From NCBI GenBank assembly GCA_007692755.1, contig REBL01000198.1, positions 1 to 37,171 of the forward strand: a DNA stretch of 37,171 nt. The letters are read 5' to 3'. Made by a program: the position numbers and the translations under genes. Shown here in pieces: positions 1-7,956 of this stretch. The notes under the pieces were generated by a model that saw only the letters and a program-made list of their open reading frames with translations, did not search any database and was not told the origin of the DNA. The stretch is from Nodularia sp. (in: cyanobacteria). GTDB taxonomy: Bacteria > Cyanobacteriota > Cyanobacteriia > Cyanobacteriales > Nostocaceae. Position 1 is the first letter of the stretch; each line of letters begins with the position of its first letter.

Positions 1-282
1 TTCCTTTTCTGTCTCAATTTTCAAATCAGAACGGGGATAAGCAACACAAAGCAAAACATAACCTTGTTCTTGGAGTTCGGAACTAACGCCCATACCATCA
101 GCTTGGTCTACAGTTCCCTCAGTAATTTTGCCAGCGCAAGTTGTACAAACTCCGGCATTACAAGAATTGGGAAAACCTAGACCGGCAGTTTCAGCCACTG
201 ATAAGATTGTTTGATCTTCAGGAACTTGTAAAGTATGAATTGTGCCTTGGTGGTTAATTTCAACGGTGTAAGTGTTGGACAT
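1..282 (-). CDS. Plant-type 2Fe-2S ferredoxin (partial, C-terminus outside the window)
   Basis: Soluble one-electron carrier of the plant-type [2Fe-2S] family. Reading leftward from an ATG at 280-282, 94 codons are open to the window edge; such ferredoxins are usually about 97-105 residues, so only the last few are missing. The four cluster cysteines are visible at residues 41, 46, 49 and 79 (pattern C-x4-C-x2-C-x29-C) in the contexts NSCNAGVCTTCAGK and LLCVAYP. The loop differs from the classic PetF loop (YSCRAGACSTCAGK), so this is more likely a secondary ferredoxin than the main photosynthetic one; its electron partner cannot be told from the sequence. The next features upstream are in the opposite orientation. 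Confidence 0.9.
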   Translation of the reverse strand, partial: MSNTYTVEINHQGTIHTLQVPEDQTILSVAETAGLGFPNSCNAGVCTTCAGKITEGTVDQADGMGVSSELQEQGYVLLCVAYPRSDLKIETEKE

Positions 283-463
283 AGATAAAATCAGGTGATG
301 CAACGGACAAATTAATTATTTTATCTGATAAATAGACTCACAGTACAACCAAATTAAATTCAAAGGTTCATCGTGTAGTCTAGCGAATCATCATGAGAGC
401 CAGATTGATCATACTTCAAAGAGCGAACTCGCCGCCCACAAACCCTGCTAGCAAAGGGATTTG

Positions 464-472
464 TGCTATAAT
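464..472 (+). promoter_or_regulatory. Extended -10 promoter candidate
   Basis: TGCTATAAT (TG, one base, then a perfect TATAAT at 467-472) lies 26 bases before the ATG of the broken antitoxin-like gene at 499. No good -35 hexamer is visible at the expected distance, which an extended -10 can tolerate. Motif match only. Confidence 0.4.
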
Positions 473-498
473 TTTAACAAAATCTCAGAGAGTTTTTT

Positions 499-729
499 AT
501 GAATACAGTAGAAATTCGTCAACGACTCAAAGAATATGTTGATCAACTCTCACCTGAAAGACTATTAGCGGCTACTGATTTTTTGGCTTACTTAGCAGAC
601 AGAAAAGATAATGATGCAACGGCTGAATGATTGAAAATTTCTGGTTTTAAAGAAGAATTTGCTCAAGGGAAAAACAATGTAGAGTTAGCTAAGGTGATTT
701 CTGTTGACCAAACTCAAGCAAAAATATGA
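499..729 (+). pseudogene. Antitoxin-like small protein interrupted by one in-frame stop
   Basis: The ATG at 499 opens 43 codons (beginning MNTVEIRQRLKEYVDQLSPE) that stop at a TGA at 628-630. The same frame then stays open for 32 more codons to a TGA at 727-729, and this second half (LKISGFKEEFAQGKNN) continues the same protein pattern. The combined length of about 76 residues and both sequence parts fit a common cyanobacterial small protein of antitoxin type (N-terminal EIRQxL helix, AxDFLAYLAxRE, then ATxELLxIPGF). A single substitution making TGA explains the break. Sequencing error or translation of only the first 43 residues are alternatives. No toxin gene follows: the next gene runs toward it from the other strand. 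Confidence 0.6.
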
Positions 730-739
730 GGATTTTTTA

Positions 740-1627
740 TTAAACTTCATCTTTGTCTACAAGTTCTGAGTCAAAAATTAACCAATTCTGAAATTCTTCC
801 TGAATCCATTGGCTAACATAAGGATATTTTAGTTCAATAGCTTTTAATCTATTTTTCATGTTCCTTTGATAATAACTTTGATATTCTATATTTCTGATAG
901 CAATAATATTTAAAATATAAGTTAACATCCTTAATCTTGCCATAGCTAACTTTAAATTTTGGCGAGAAAAATTAATTTTTCTGGTTTTTTGTTTATCTTG
1001 CTTAAATGGAGATATTTCATTTTCTTGAAGAATTCTATTAAAATCTTGAACATCTAAATCTAGCTCATAAAAAGCATCGGGATTAATTTCGTAATTAATT
1101 TTATTTCTTATTTCAGATTCATTTCCTAATTCAAAAGGTTGAATTCCTATGTTCCAAAACCTATCAATTCCACTACGATTTCTAAAATGCTTAAAATTTT
1201 CAAAGAATCGTTGGAATTGTCTTTGATGTTCATCTGTTGAATTAGCAATAGCTGTTATATAGATATTTTTCTTGAGATAATCTTTACCATGACAATTTAC
1301 CGACCTAGATATCCAAGTGGTAAAGCTAAGTTGTGTTCTATTCAAACCTTGGACTAAAAAGAAGTTAGCATAATATGAAGTAACAAAACCCCAACTAAAA
1401 TAACCTTGTTTTATCAAATGGTCAGTAGCACAAATATTTAAAACTGCTTTAGATAAAAGTTTTTCAATATCCGTCAATATATAATTGTTTACATCTGAAA
1501 TTATAAATCCTGTTTCATAATCTGCTTTGGATTTATATAAATTAGTCAAATAGTCTTTAAAAGAGACTTTAGCATCACCATTACAGTTAGTAAAAGCAAT
1601 CGCAATTTCTTCAAAATTTAACGACAC
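740..1627 (-). CDS. Conserved-type hypothetical protein paired with the DGQHR gene
   Basis: A 295-residue protein that I do not recognise. It starts with GTG five bases after the stop of the DGQHR gene, and no in-frame ATG lies near the N-terminus, so the two are almost surely co-transcribed and translationally linked. It is soluble-looking, has no signal peptide, and is low in GC compared with acnB next door. A helix around residues 75-95 (WGFVTSYYANFFLVQGL) resembles the YYxxFF-type helix of HEPN-fold proteins, and HFRNRSG follows further on, but no clear R-x4-6-H HEPN motif is present, so the fold is only a suggestion. Its function probably depends on its partner. Confidence 0.7.
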   Translation of the reverse strand: MSLNFEEIAIAFTNCNGDAKVSFKDYLTNLYKSKADYETGFIISDVNNYILTDIEKLLSKAVLNICATDHLIKQGYFSWGFVTSYYANFFLVQGLNRTQLSFTTWISRSVNCHGKDYLKKNIYITAIANSTDEHQRQFQRFFENFKHFRNRSGIDRFWNIGIQPFELGNESEIRNKINYEINPDAFYELDLDVQDFNRILQENEISPFKQDKQKTRKINFSRQNLKLAMARLRMLTYILNIIAIRNIEYQSYYQRNMKNRLKAIELKYPYVSQWIQEEFQNWLIFDSELVDKDEV

Positions 1628-1632
1628 CCTTT

Positions 1633-2664
1633 CTAATCTCCAATCATCACCGTAAAGTCTTCTCTTACTGCATTTTTGAGGCGGCTAACCATCATTTCAC
1701 CGACTTTTTCTTGCGCCTTAAATCCTCCTCCACTTGGTAAATTATCTCTATCAAATTTAAAATCTTGAATTAGTTGAAGGAGTTTAATTGTATTTTCAGT
1801 ATTGAAAATTTGATATTTTTGCACAACCAAATTAAAAATTTCATAAAATGCTTTCATGAGACCACCAAATCCAACTGTTTTTAGAATGTATGATTTAGGG
1901 TCATCCCATTGTTCCAAAAATACTGCTTTAACAGAACGAAAATAAATTTCAAAAACTTTATATTGTTGTTCAAAACCGTAATTTGCAAGTTTTCCTGTTC
2001 TAGGTTCTACATAATCTTTAGCTTGATTAACAAATTCACTTAAAGATATCCCAATTCCAGAATCTCCTGTTCTTCTGATTAATTCATATAAAGGACTTTC
2101 GTCTGCTTCATTTAATCTAGTAGCGATTTCTGTTGCCCGTCTTTCTGCTGTAACTCCTTCTTCATCAAAATTTTCAATATCTCCTTCTAACAAATTAAGT
2201 AAGTCTAAATAAAGAGATGCAGGAACACCTTTTTGAGTTTTATTAATTTTGATAAAAAGTCGAGCCTGATCTTTCACAGATAATCCCAAAGTTGCAACTA
2301 CCATTAATGGAAAGTCAGGGTCAGCTTCATAACAACCTTTGACTCGATGCTGTCCGTCTATAATCAGCCCTAGAGATTCTGTATCTTCTAAAGTTAGTAA
2401 ATTATCATTTTCTGTATAAGAAAATTTACCTTCATCAATATTAACCAGAATTGAATTAGGTATAATCCCATCCTCTTGATTAATATAATTTTTTATTTCT
2501 TTGATTCGGGATTTAGAAAATGAGCGTTGGTATCCTAATTTTTTATCAGAAATTCTACGAGATACATCAAAACGCTCATAAATCATTTGAGCAGTAGTGA
2601 TGAATAAAAGCATTTTTATATGGTTTTGACTTACTTGAAATGCTGAAAGTCGTATATTGGACAT
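1633..2664 (-). CDS. DGQHR-domain (DndB-like) protein
   Basis: A 343-residue protein with the signature DGQHR at residues 103-107 (context LGLIIDGQHRVKG), followed by the family-type segment LFIKINKTQKGVP. DGQHR proteins include DndB, a regulator of DNA phosphorothioation, and many members of unknown role in mobile or defence loci; the fold is related to ParB-like proteins. No dndC/D/E genes are seen, so this is a DGQHR protein outside a Dnd cluster. I chose the ATG at 2664 (MSNIRLSAFQ); a GTG at 2688 would add eight residues (MLLASVLF) that look non-conserved. It is the first gene of a leftward pair and is divergent from acnB across about 200 bases. Confidence 0.82.
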   Translation of the reverse strand: MSNIRLSAFQVSQNHIKMLLFITTAQMIYERFDVSRRISDKKLGYQRSFSKSRIKEIKNYINQEDGIIPNSILVNIDEGKFSYTENDNLLTLEDTESLGLIIDGQHRVKGCYEADPDFPLMVVATLGLSVKDQARLFIKINKTQKGVPASLYLDLLNLLEGDIENFDEEGVTAERRATEIATRLNEADESPLYELIRRTGDSGIGISLSEFVNQAKDYVEPRTGKLANYGFEQQYKVFEIYFRSVKAVFLEQWDDPKSYILKTVGFGGLMKAFYEIFNLVVQKYQIFNTENTIKLLQLIQDFKFDRDNLPSGGGFKAQEKVGEMMVSRLKNAVREDFTVMIGD

Positions 2665-2866
2665 AAATAGTACACTTGCTAATAACACATATTCTTTATA
2701 TTATATAAGTAATCTTCTATTGTTGAGTTGATAATTTTGATTACATTATCCAAAAGGATTTAGCAGTCATCCTTTCAGCCATAAGACTAAGGTAAACTTT
2801 TATAGCCAAGTTTTGCCGAAAAATATTTCATAATTAAGGGGAGAACATCCCAATGGAGAACACAAA

Positions 2867-5527
2867 ATGCTAGAACAATACCGTCATCATGTTGCGGAAC
2901 GCGCCCAACTCGGTATTCCCCCTTTACCATTGGATGCGAAGCAAACCTCAGAACTGTGCGAATTGCTGCAAAATCCACCAGAGGGTGAAGAAGATACATT
3001 ATTACATTTATTGTGCGATCGCGTACCCCCCGGAGTAGATGAAGCAGCTTATGTCAAAGCGGGATTTCTCACCGCCATCGCCAAAGACGAAATCACCAGT
3101 CCCCTGGTTTCTCCCATAGCCGCAGTAGAACTCCTGGGAACGATGGTAGGCGGTTACAACGTCCAATCCTTAATTGATTTGCTGCAAGTTTCCAGTGGGG
3201 AATCAGAAGAGGGAGAAACACCTTTAGTGATGAAGGGTGAAGGTAGAGAACCCATCGCGGAACACGCCGCCGCTGCCCTGAGTAAAATTCTGTTGGTGTA
3301 TGATGCCTTTCATGATGTCTTAGAATTATCCCAAAGTAATCCTTTTGCCAAACAGGTAGTTGACGCTTGGGCGAATGCTGAATGGTTTACCAGTCGTCCG
3401 AAATTAGCAGAAGCCATTACTGTCACAGTGTTTAAAGTCCCTGGGGAAACCAACACCGATGACTTGTCCCCAGCCACCCACGCCACCACCCGCCCGGATA
3501 TTCCCTTACACGCCTTAGCCATGCTAGAGTCACGGCAACCGGGAAGTTTAGAAACCATTGCCGAGTTAAAGCAAAAAGGACATCCACTAGCTTACGTCGG
3601 CGATGTTGTCGGGACTGGTTCCTCGCGCAAATCTGCCATTAACTCAGTATTGTGGCATTTAGGAAATGATATTCCTTATGTACCAAACAAACGCGCTGGG
3701 GGGTATATTTTAGGTAGTGCGATCGCTCCAATTTTCTTTAACACTGCCGAAGATGCCGGTGCTTTGCCCATTGAATGCGATGTCAGCAACTTAGAAACCG
3801 GAATGGTAATTACCATTCATCCCTACAAAGGTGAAATCACCAACGAAGCCGGCGAAGTCATTTCCACCTTCACCCTCAAACCCGAAACCATCTTTGATGA
3901 AGTCCGCGCCGGTGGACGCATTCCCCTATTAATTGGACGTACCCTCACCGACAAAACCCGCGAAGCATTAGGTTTAGAAGCCAGCAATATATTTATTCGT
4001 CCTCAACAACCCAACGATACAGGCAAAGGTTACACCCTAGCCCAGAAAATGGTCGGTAAAGCTTGCGGTTTACCAGGTGTTCGTCCGGGGACATCATGCG
4101 AACCCCTAATGACTACCATTGGTTCTCAGGATACCACTGGCCCCATGACCCGCGACGAATTAAAAGAACTCGCTTGTCTCGGTTTCAGCGCAGACTTAGT
4201 AATGCAGAGTTTTTGTCACACAGCCGCATATCCCAAACCAGTAGACATTAAAACTCACCAAGAATTACCCGATTTCTTTGCCCAACGCGCAGGTGTCGCC
4301 TTACGTCCCGGCGATGGTATCATTCACTCTTGGTTAAACCGGATGCTGTTACCCGATACAGTGGGAACAGGTGGCGACTCCCATACCCGCTTCCCCTTGG
4401 GTATATCCTTTCCTGCTGGTTCTGGGTTAGTAGCCTTTGCTGGTGCATTGGGTGTCATGCCCTTAGATATGCCAGAATCAGTATTAGTCCGCTTCAAAGG
4501 AGAATTGCAACCCGGTATCACCTTACGAGATATTGTCAACGCCATTCCTTATGTCGCCATTCAAAAAGGTTTGCTGACAGTAGAGAAGCAGAATAAGAAA
4601 AATATCTACTCAGGGCGAATTCTGGAAATGGAAGGCTTACCAGATTTGAAAGTAGAACAAGCCTTTGAACTCACCGATGCTTCCGCAGAACGTTCTTGTG
4701 CAGGTTGTACAATTAAGCTGAGTGTTGAGACAATTTCCGAATATCTGCGTTCCAATGTCGCCCTGTTGAAGAACATGGTAGCCAGGGGTTACACAGATGC
4801 ACGTACCATTATGCGCCGGGTAGCAAAAATGGAAGAATGGTTAGCAAACCCCACCCTAATGTCAGCTGATGCAGATGCAGAGTATGCAGAAATCATTGAA
4901 ATTGATTTGAACGACATCACAGAACCAATTGTCGCTGCACCGAATGACCCTGATAATGTGAAATTATTGTCGGAAGTTGCTAACGACCCAGTACAAGAAG
5001 TATTTGTCGGTTCTTGTATGACCAATATCGGTCATTATCGGGCAACAGGTAAAGTTTTAGAAGGTGCTGGTGCAGTGCAAGCCCGGTTGTGGATTTGTCC
5101 CCCGACGCGCATGGATGAACACCAATTAAAAGCAGAAGGTGTGTATAACATCTTTGAAGCTGCGAATGCGCGGACAGAAATGCCTGGATGTAGTTTGTGC
5201 ATGGGTAATCAGGCGCGAGTTAAAGATGGTACAACTGTGTTTTCTACCTCAACGCGTAACTTCAACAATCGCATGGGTAAAGATGCGCGAGTTTACCTGG
5301 GTTCGGCAGAATTAGCCGCAGTTTGTGCGTTGCTGGGACGCATTCCCACAGTGCAAGAATACTTGGATATTGTGGCTGAGAAGATTCATCCTTTTGCTGA
5401 TGATTTGTATCGGTATTTAAACTTTGATCAAATCACTGGTTTTGAGGATGAAGGGCGCGTAATTGCTTTGGAAGATATGCCCAAACTTGAGGATCTTTTA
5501 GGTATGCCGCCGGCTGTGACGAAGTAG
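2867..5527 (+). CDS. acnB: Bifunctional aconitate hydratase 2 / 2-methylisocitrate dehydratase (aconitase B)
   Basis: Interconverts citrate and isocitrate in the TCA pathway, supplying 2-oxoglutarate for nitrogen assimilation. The 886 residues match the AcnB length and order: N-terminal helical HEAT-like domain (about 1-160), swivel domain (about 165-380), then the catalytic aconitase core. The three 4Fe-4S ligands are visible as C717 ([10 protein letters not shown]), C775 and C778 ([10 protein letters not shown]); their spacing is close to that of E. coli AcnB. Other core motifs are [11 protein letters not shown] and GGDSHTRFP. The start is the ATG at 2867; the ATG at 2853 is out of frame and stops at once. 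The gene is monocistronic and is followed by a short hairpin at 5540-5561. The last part of the coding sequence is echoed at 7801-7829. Confidence 0.97.
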   Translation: MLEQYRHHVAERAQLGIPPLPLDAKQTSELCELLQNPPEGEEDTLLHLLCDRVPPGVDEAAYVKAGFLTAIAKDEITSPLVSPIAAVELLGTMVGGYNVQSLIDLLQVSSGESEEGETPLVMKGEGREPIAEHAAAALSKILLVYDAFHDVLELSQSNPFAKQVVDAWANAEWFTSRPKLAEAITVTVFKVPGETNTDDLSPATHATTRPDIPLHALAMLESRQPGSLETIAELKQKGHPLAYVGDVVGTGSSRKSAINSVLWHLGNDIPYVPNKRAGGYILGSAIAPIFFNTAEDAGALPIECDVSNLETGMVITIHPYKGEITNEAGEVISTFTLKPETIFDEVRAGGRIPLLIGRTLTDKTREALGLEASNIFIRPQQPNDTGKGYTLAQKMVGKACGLPGVRPGTSCEPLMTTIGSQDTTGPMTRDELKELACLGFSADLVMQSFCHTAAYPKPVDIKTHQELPDFFAQRAGVALRPGDGIIHSWLNRMLLPDTVGTGGDSHTRFPLGISFPAGSGLVAFAGALGVMPLDMPESVLVRFKGELQPGITLRDIVNAIPYVAIQKGLLTVEKQNKKNIYSGRILEMEGLPDLKVEQAFELTDASAERSCAGCTIKLSVETISEYLRSNVALLKNMVARGYTDARTIMRRVAKMEEWLANPTLMSADADAEYAEIIEIDLNDITEPIVAAPNDPDNVKLLSEVANDPVQEVFVGSCMTNIGHYRATGKVLEGAGAVQARLWICPPTRMDEHQLKAEGVYNIFEAANARTEMPGCSLCMGNQARVKDGTTVFSTSTRNFNNRMGKDARVYLGSAELAAVCALLGRIPTVQEYLDIVAEKIHPFADDLYRYLNFDQITGFEDEGRVIALEDMPKLEDLLGMPPAVTK

Positions 5528-5539
5528 ATAATCTAGTAG

Positions 5540-5561
5540 GGTGGGTCTGGATAGACTCACC
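5540..5561 (+). terminator. Hairpin after acnB, member of a GTAGGGTGGGT repeat family
   Basis: GGTGGGTCT (5540-5548) pairs with AGACTCACC (5553-5561) over nine pairs with one G-U, around a four-base loop, 13 bases after the acnB stop. There is no T-run, so it may be a 3'-end-stabilising repeat rather than a classic terminator. A close relative, GTAGGGTGGGT with ACTCACCCTAC, sits after petH at 32345-32371. Confidence 0.4.
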
Positions 5562-5589
5562 TGAAATCAACTTAAACAGGTGAAAATAT

Positions 5590-5838
5590 GTGCAGTAACA
5601 AATAGAATTTAAACCCAAAGCAATTAAAGATTTACAGAAAATTCCTGTAAATGACAGATAACGCATTATCAATAAAGTTGAAGCAATACAAGATGATTTA
5701 CAGGGAGACGTAAAACGCTTAACAAATTTTACCCCCGAATATCGTTTAAGAGTAGGTGATTATCGAGTTTTGTTTGAATTAGCAGAACAGACTATCATTA
5801 TATATAAGGTCAAGCACCGCAGTAAAGTTTATGAATAA
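5590..5838 (+). pseudogene. RelE/ParE-type toxin gene broken by two in-frame stops
   Basis: One frame from 5590 to a TAA at 5836-5838 gives a full-length RelE-family protein of about 80 residues apart from internal TAA codons at 5596-5598 and 5659-5661. Between and after them the sequence reads IEFKPKAIKDLQKIP, then RIINKVEAIQDDLQGDVK, then YRLRVGDYRVLFELAEQ and KHRSKVYE at the end; the YRLRVGDYRVLF block is the typical RelE core with its basic residues. Each stop is one base from a sense codon common at that position in the family (TAT/TAC and CAA). The antitoxin 14 bases downstream is intact. The toxin is probably not made; sequencing error at two sites is unlikely. Confidence 0.8.
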
Positions 5839-5852
5839 AAGGAAGTAGAAAA

Positions 5853-6050
5853 ATGATTGAATTACATCCTGAATTTTTAACAAAAAATGGTGAAAAACAA
5901 TTTGCGGTTTTACCTTATGAGGAGTTTTTGAAAATTAAAGAATTGTTGGAAGATTTGGAAGATTTACGGGATTTAAGAGATGCTAAGGAAGAACAAAAAG
6001 ATAGTGTTACAGTAACTTTAGCCGATGTTAAAAAGTTGTTATTATCTTGA
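5853..6050 (+). CDS. Phd/YefM- or RelB-type antitoxin of the dead toxin
   Basis: A 65-residue acidic protein (MIELHPEFLTKNGEKQFAVL at its start) with the N-terminal pattern 'HPEFL-KNGxxQFAVLPYEEF' of small cyanobacterial antitoxins and a leucine/acid-rich helical tail. It would bind and neutralise the RelE-like toxin encoded just before it, and such proteins normally also repress their own operon. An AGGAAG ribosome-binding site lies eight bases before the ATG. The toxin gene is broken, so this antitoxin has no local partner; it could still act on a related toxin elsewhere, which is speculation. Confidence 0.75.
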   Translation: MIELHPEFLTKNGEKQFAVLPYEEFLKIKELLEDLEDLRDLRDAKEEQKDSVTVTLADVKKLLLS

Positions 6051-6082
6051 TGGTTGTCAATTATTAAGAGGTGAACAAAATC

Positions 6083-6343
6083 ATGTTAAAAACTTTTAAC
6101 GCTATTTTGAAAAACAATTCTATTCAATGGGTTGATGAAACTCCCGAAATCACCTTAGATAGTTCAATAAAGGTGCATATTACTTTATTAGAAGAAACGG
6201 CAACAGCTAAAACCAAATTTAATGGTCAAAAAATGGCAGAAGCGTTAAGAAAAATCTCAAAAAAGAATATTTTCGCCGAAATTGATCCGCAGAAATGGCA
6301 ACAAGAAATTCGTCAAGACCGAACTCTTCCTAATCGTGATTAA
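6083..6343 (+). CDS. VapB-like antitoxin (partner lost)
   Basis: An 86-residue protein (MLKTFNAILKNNSIQWVDET at its start) of a family common in cyanobacteria just before VapC-type PIN nucleases. The C-terminal tail WQQEIRQDRTLPNRD is the typical toxin-binding tail of this type. A GTG at 6071 could add four residues (MNKI), but the ATG at 6083 gives the family-like start. Immediately downstream, at 6347, only the first eight codons of a VapC-like start remain. It probably neutralised VapC and autoregulated the operon; now it is an orphan. Confidence 0.7.
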   Translation: MLKTFNAILKNNSIQWVDETPEITLDSSIKVHITLLEETATAKTKFNGQKMAEALRKISKKNIFAEIDPQKWQQEIRQDRTLPNRD

Positions 6344-6346
6344 ATA

Positions 6347-6373
6347 ATGTTACTTGATAGCAATAGAGTTTAA
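6347..6373 (+). pseudogene. Vestige of a vapC (PIN-domain toxin) 5' end
   Basis: Three bases after the VapB-like stop, an ATG begins MLLDSNRV and then stops. M-x-LLDSN-x-V/I is the usual start of VapC PIN nucleases, where the aspartate is the first catalytic acid. The 3' part is not recognisable in the following 120 bases, which contain stops in the same frame. The position and the motif both fit; the shortness limits certainty. Confidence 0.5.
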
Positions 6374-6501
6374 TCAATCTTAAAGTTTTATTTTGGGAAT
6401 AGCGTCAGAGTTAAGAGTTGGTAGTACGATTTCTTGGTAAATTAGTATAATTATATTAACTAGCTTCAATAGCTACTTTGTCTATATTACTAGGGTAAAC
6501 A

Positions 6502-6918
6502 ATGCCAGCAAAGGATTTCTACCATGATGCAGTCAAAAAGGCTTTAATTAAAGATGGTTGGACAATTACTTTTGATCCATATCCGATTAAATATGAAGAA
6601 GTGAAATTATTTGCTGATTTAGCTGGTGAAAAAACAATTTCTGCAACAAGAGAAGGACAAAAAATAGTTATTGAAATTAAAAGTTTTCTAAGTCGTTCTC
6701 CCATGCGGGAATTTGAAACAGCGTTAGGACAATATCTAATTTATCAAACATTTCTTTCTCTGACTCATCCTGAATATAAAGTTTATTTAGCAATTGGTGA
6801 AAAGATTTATGAGAAGTTTTTTGAACAAATAGCAATTGAATTAATTCTGCAAAAATATCAAGTTTCACTGTTAGTTATTGATATTAACAAAGAGGAGATT
6901 ATCAAATGGACAAGCTAA
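6502..6918 (+). CDS. xisH: XisH family protein
   Basis: A 138-residue protein that starts MPAKDFYHDAVKKALIKDGW and carries the XisH pattern: DPYPI, FADLAGEKTI, KIVIEIKSF and GQYLIYQ. The conserved acid and EIK resemble an endonuclease-like fold, consistent with family descriptions. In Anabaena, XisH and XisI control excision of the fdxN element in heterocysts, but paralogous pairs occur widely with no such element nearby, and no excision site or recombinase is seen here. The stop overlaps the start of xisI by 13 bases, which implies coupled translation. Confidence 0.9.
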   Translation: MPAKDFYHDAVKKALIKDGWTITFDPYPIKYEEVKLFADLAGEKTISATREGQKIVIEIKSFLSRSPMREFETALGQYLIYQTFLSLTHPEYKVYLAIGEKIYEKFFEQIAIELILQKYQVSLLVIDINKEEIIKWTS

Positions 6919-7247
6919 ATCATTATCAAAATATAATCAAACAAATCCTCACTGAATATGAAAGAATCTCAGCACAAGTACCTGATCCTGATATAGATGA
7001 GGTGTTAATGTTTGATGATCAAAGAAGTCAATATCTCTGGTTTAATATTGGTTGGAAAAATAATAAACGAGTAAAGGCAATTTCTGTTTATGTTCGCATT
7101 AAAAACAATAAAATTTACATTGAGGAAGATTGGACTGAGGAAGGAATTGCAACTGAGTTATTAAGGGAAGGTGTACCAAAAGAAGATATTGTTTTAGCTT
7201 TTCATGATCCTGAAACTCGTAAATTGACTGAGTTTGCTGTGGCTTAA
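6906..7247 (+). CDS. xisI: XisI family protein
   Basis: A 113-residue partner of the preceding XisH-type gene. Family marks are the N-terminal YQNIIKQILTEYE, then FDDQRSQYLWFNIGW, KIYIEEDWTEEGIA and the end GVPKEDIVLAFHDPETRKLT. The ATG at 6906 lies inside the last codons of xisH. The pair behaves like a two-component module; a toxin-antitoxin-like role has been suspected because of such contexts, but this is inference. Confidence 0.92.
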   Translation: MDKLNHYQNIIKQILTEYERISAQVPDPDIDEVLMFDDQRSQYLWFNIGWKNNKRVKAISVYVRIKNNKIYIEEDWTEEGIATELLREGVPKEDIVLAFHDPETRKLTEFAVA

Positions 7248-7289
7248 TACTTTCTCTTGCTCCTAAATTTAATCAATAGGGAAACAAAC

Positions 7290-7556
7290 ATGAACTTTTA
7301 CACAGTTGTCCTCAGACAAAGCTTCGGTTCTTGGGTGGGTTTATGTTTAGAAAATGGTGTTGTTGGACAGGGAGATACTCAAGAAGATGCAGTTAATAAA
7401 TTAAAGGAAGCAATCGAATCTTTTGAAGATGTTTATGAATCAGAAGATAACATTTATAAATCTCCTATTTCTATAGATGAATTACATGAATTTTTGTTAG
7501 TTGAAGAAAAAGAAAACCAATCAGAAATCTATGAATTGAGGAAGGTTTATGCCTAA
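7290..7556 (+). CDS. hicB: HicB-family antitoxin
   Basis: An 88-residue HicB-fold protein: MNFYTVVLRQ, then GSWVGLCLENGVVGQGDTQE and NKLKEAIESFEDVYE, the usual partial RNase-H-like core of HicB. It lacks the C-terminal DNA-binding extension of longer HicB proteins, as in many short cyanobacterial members. The ATG at 7290 has an AGGGAAA ribosome-binding site a few bases upstream; the TTG at 7257 would only add an unrelated leader. It overlaps hicA by eight bases, antitoxin first. Confidence 0.85.
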   Translation: MNFYTVVLRQSFGSWVGLCLENGVVGQGDTQEDAVNKLKEAIESFEDVYESEDNIYKSPISIDELHEFLLVEEKENQSEIYELRKVYA

Positions 7557-7788
7557 AAATATACCTTCTTTGAAACCCAAGGAATTAATTAAGTTATTAG
7601 AACAAGCAGGTTGCACATTTCATAGAGAGGGAAAAGGTGATCATTGTTTATATACTCGTGAAGTTGAAGGGAAAAGGAGAGTAGTTCCTATAGATATGGG
7701 TGCAAGGGAAATGTCACCGGGTTATGTTTTACGGATTTTTCGGCAATTTGGTTTTACTGATGAGGACATTGAAGGTTTGTTAAGGTAA
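7549..7788 (+). CDS. hicA: HicA-family mRNA interferase toxin
   Basis: A 79-residue double-stranded-RNA-binding-like toxin (YcfA/HicA). It starts with KPKELIKLLEQAGC, then FHREGKGDHCLYTR, where the histidine of GDH is the expected catalytic residue of the usual GSHH/GDH motif, and ends with YVLRIFRQFGFTDEDIEGLL. The gene is intact and overlaps hicB by eight bases, so toxin is translated only with antitoxin. It cleaves mRNA in known relatives. It is the only complete toxin gene in the 5.5-9.6 kb island. Confidence 0.9.
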   Translation: MPKNIPSLKPKELIKLLEQAGCTFHREGKGDHCLYTREVEGKRRVVPIDMGAREMSPGYVLRIFRQFGFTDEDIEGLLR

Positions 7789-7800
7789 ATCAAGGGCATT

Positions 7801-7829
7801 TTTGATCAAATCACCGGTTTTGAGGATGA
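7801..7829 (+). repeat. 29-bp near-copy of the acnB 3' end
   Basis: Bases 7801-7829 match acnB bases 5423-5451 at 28 of 29 positions (encoding FDQITGFED in acnB). It begins 12 bases after the hicA stop, and similarity stops beyond 7829. This looks like a duplication footprint left when the small-gene island was placed next to acnB; chance is very unlikely at this length. Confidence 0.75.
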
Positions 7830-7956
7830 GCGTGGCGTTAGCCATAGTGGAGTGAAGCATAAGACCGAAGGGGTCAAGCCCTGCGAACACAAGGTTTCAG
7901 ACATTTTCACTTTATCAAGCTAACATAGCGAATGTATTGGTGATATTATCTAATCA
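7830..7956. other. Intergenic stretch with dispersed-repeat-like sequence
   Basis: After the acnB echo comes a GC-richer block (about 7829-7890) with GCGTGGCGTTAGCCATAG and the mini-hairpin GACC-GAAGG-GGTC, of the kind found as scattered repeats between cyanobacterial genes, then AT-rich sequence leading to the next gene. No promoter stands out. Confidence 0.4.

Noticed and set aside
2787-2999. 70-codon frame opposite the acnB start
   Set aside because: It lies over conserved acnB codons on the other strand and has no ribosome site; a shadow.
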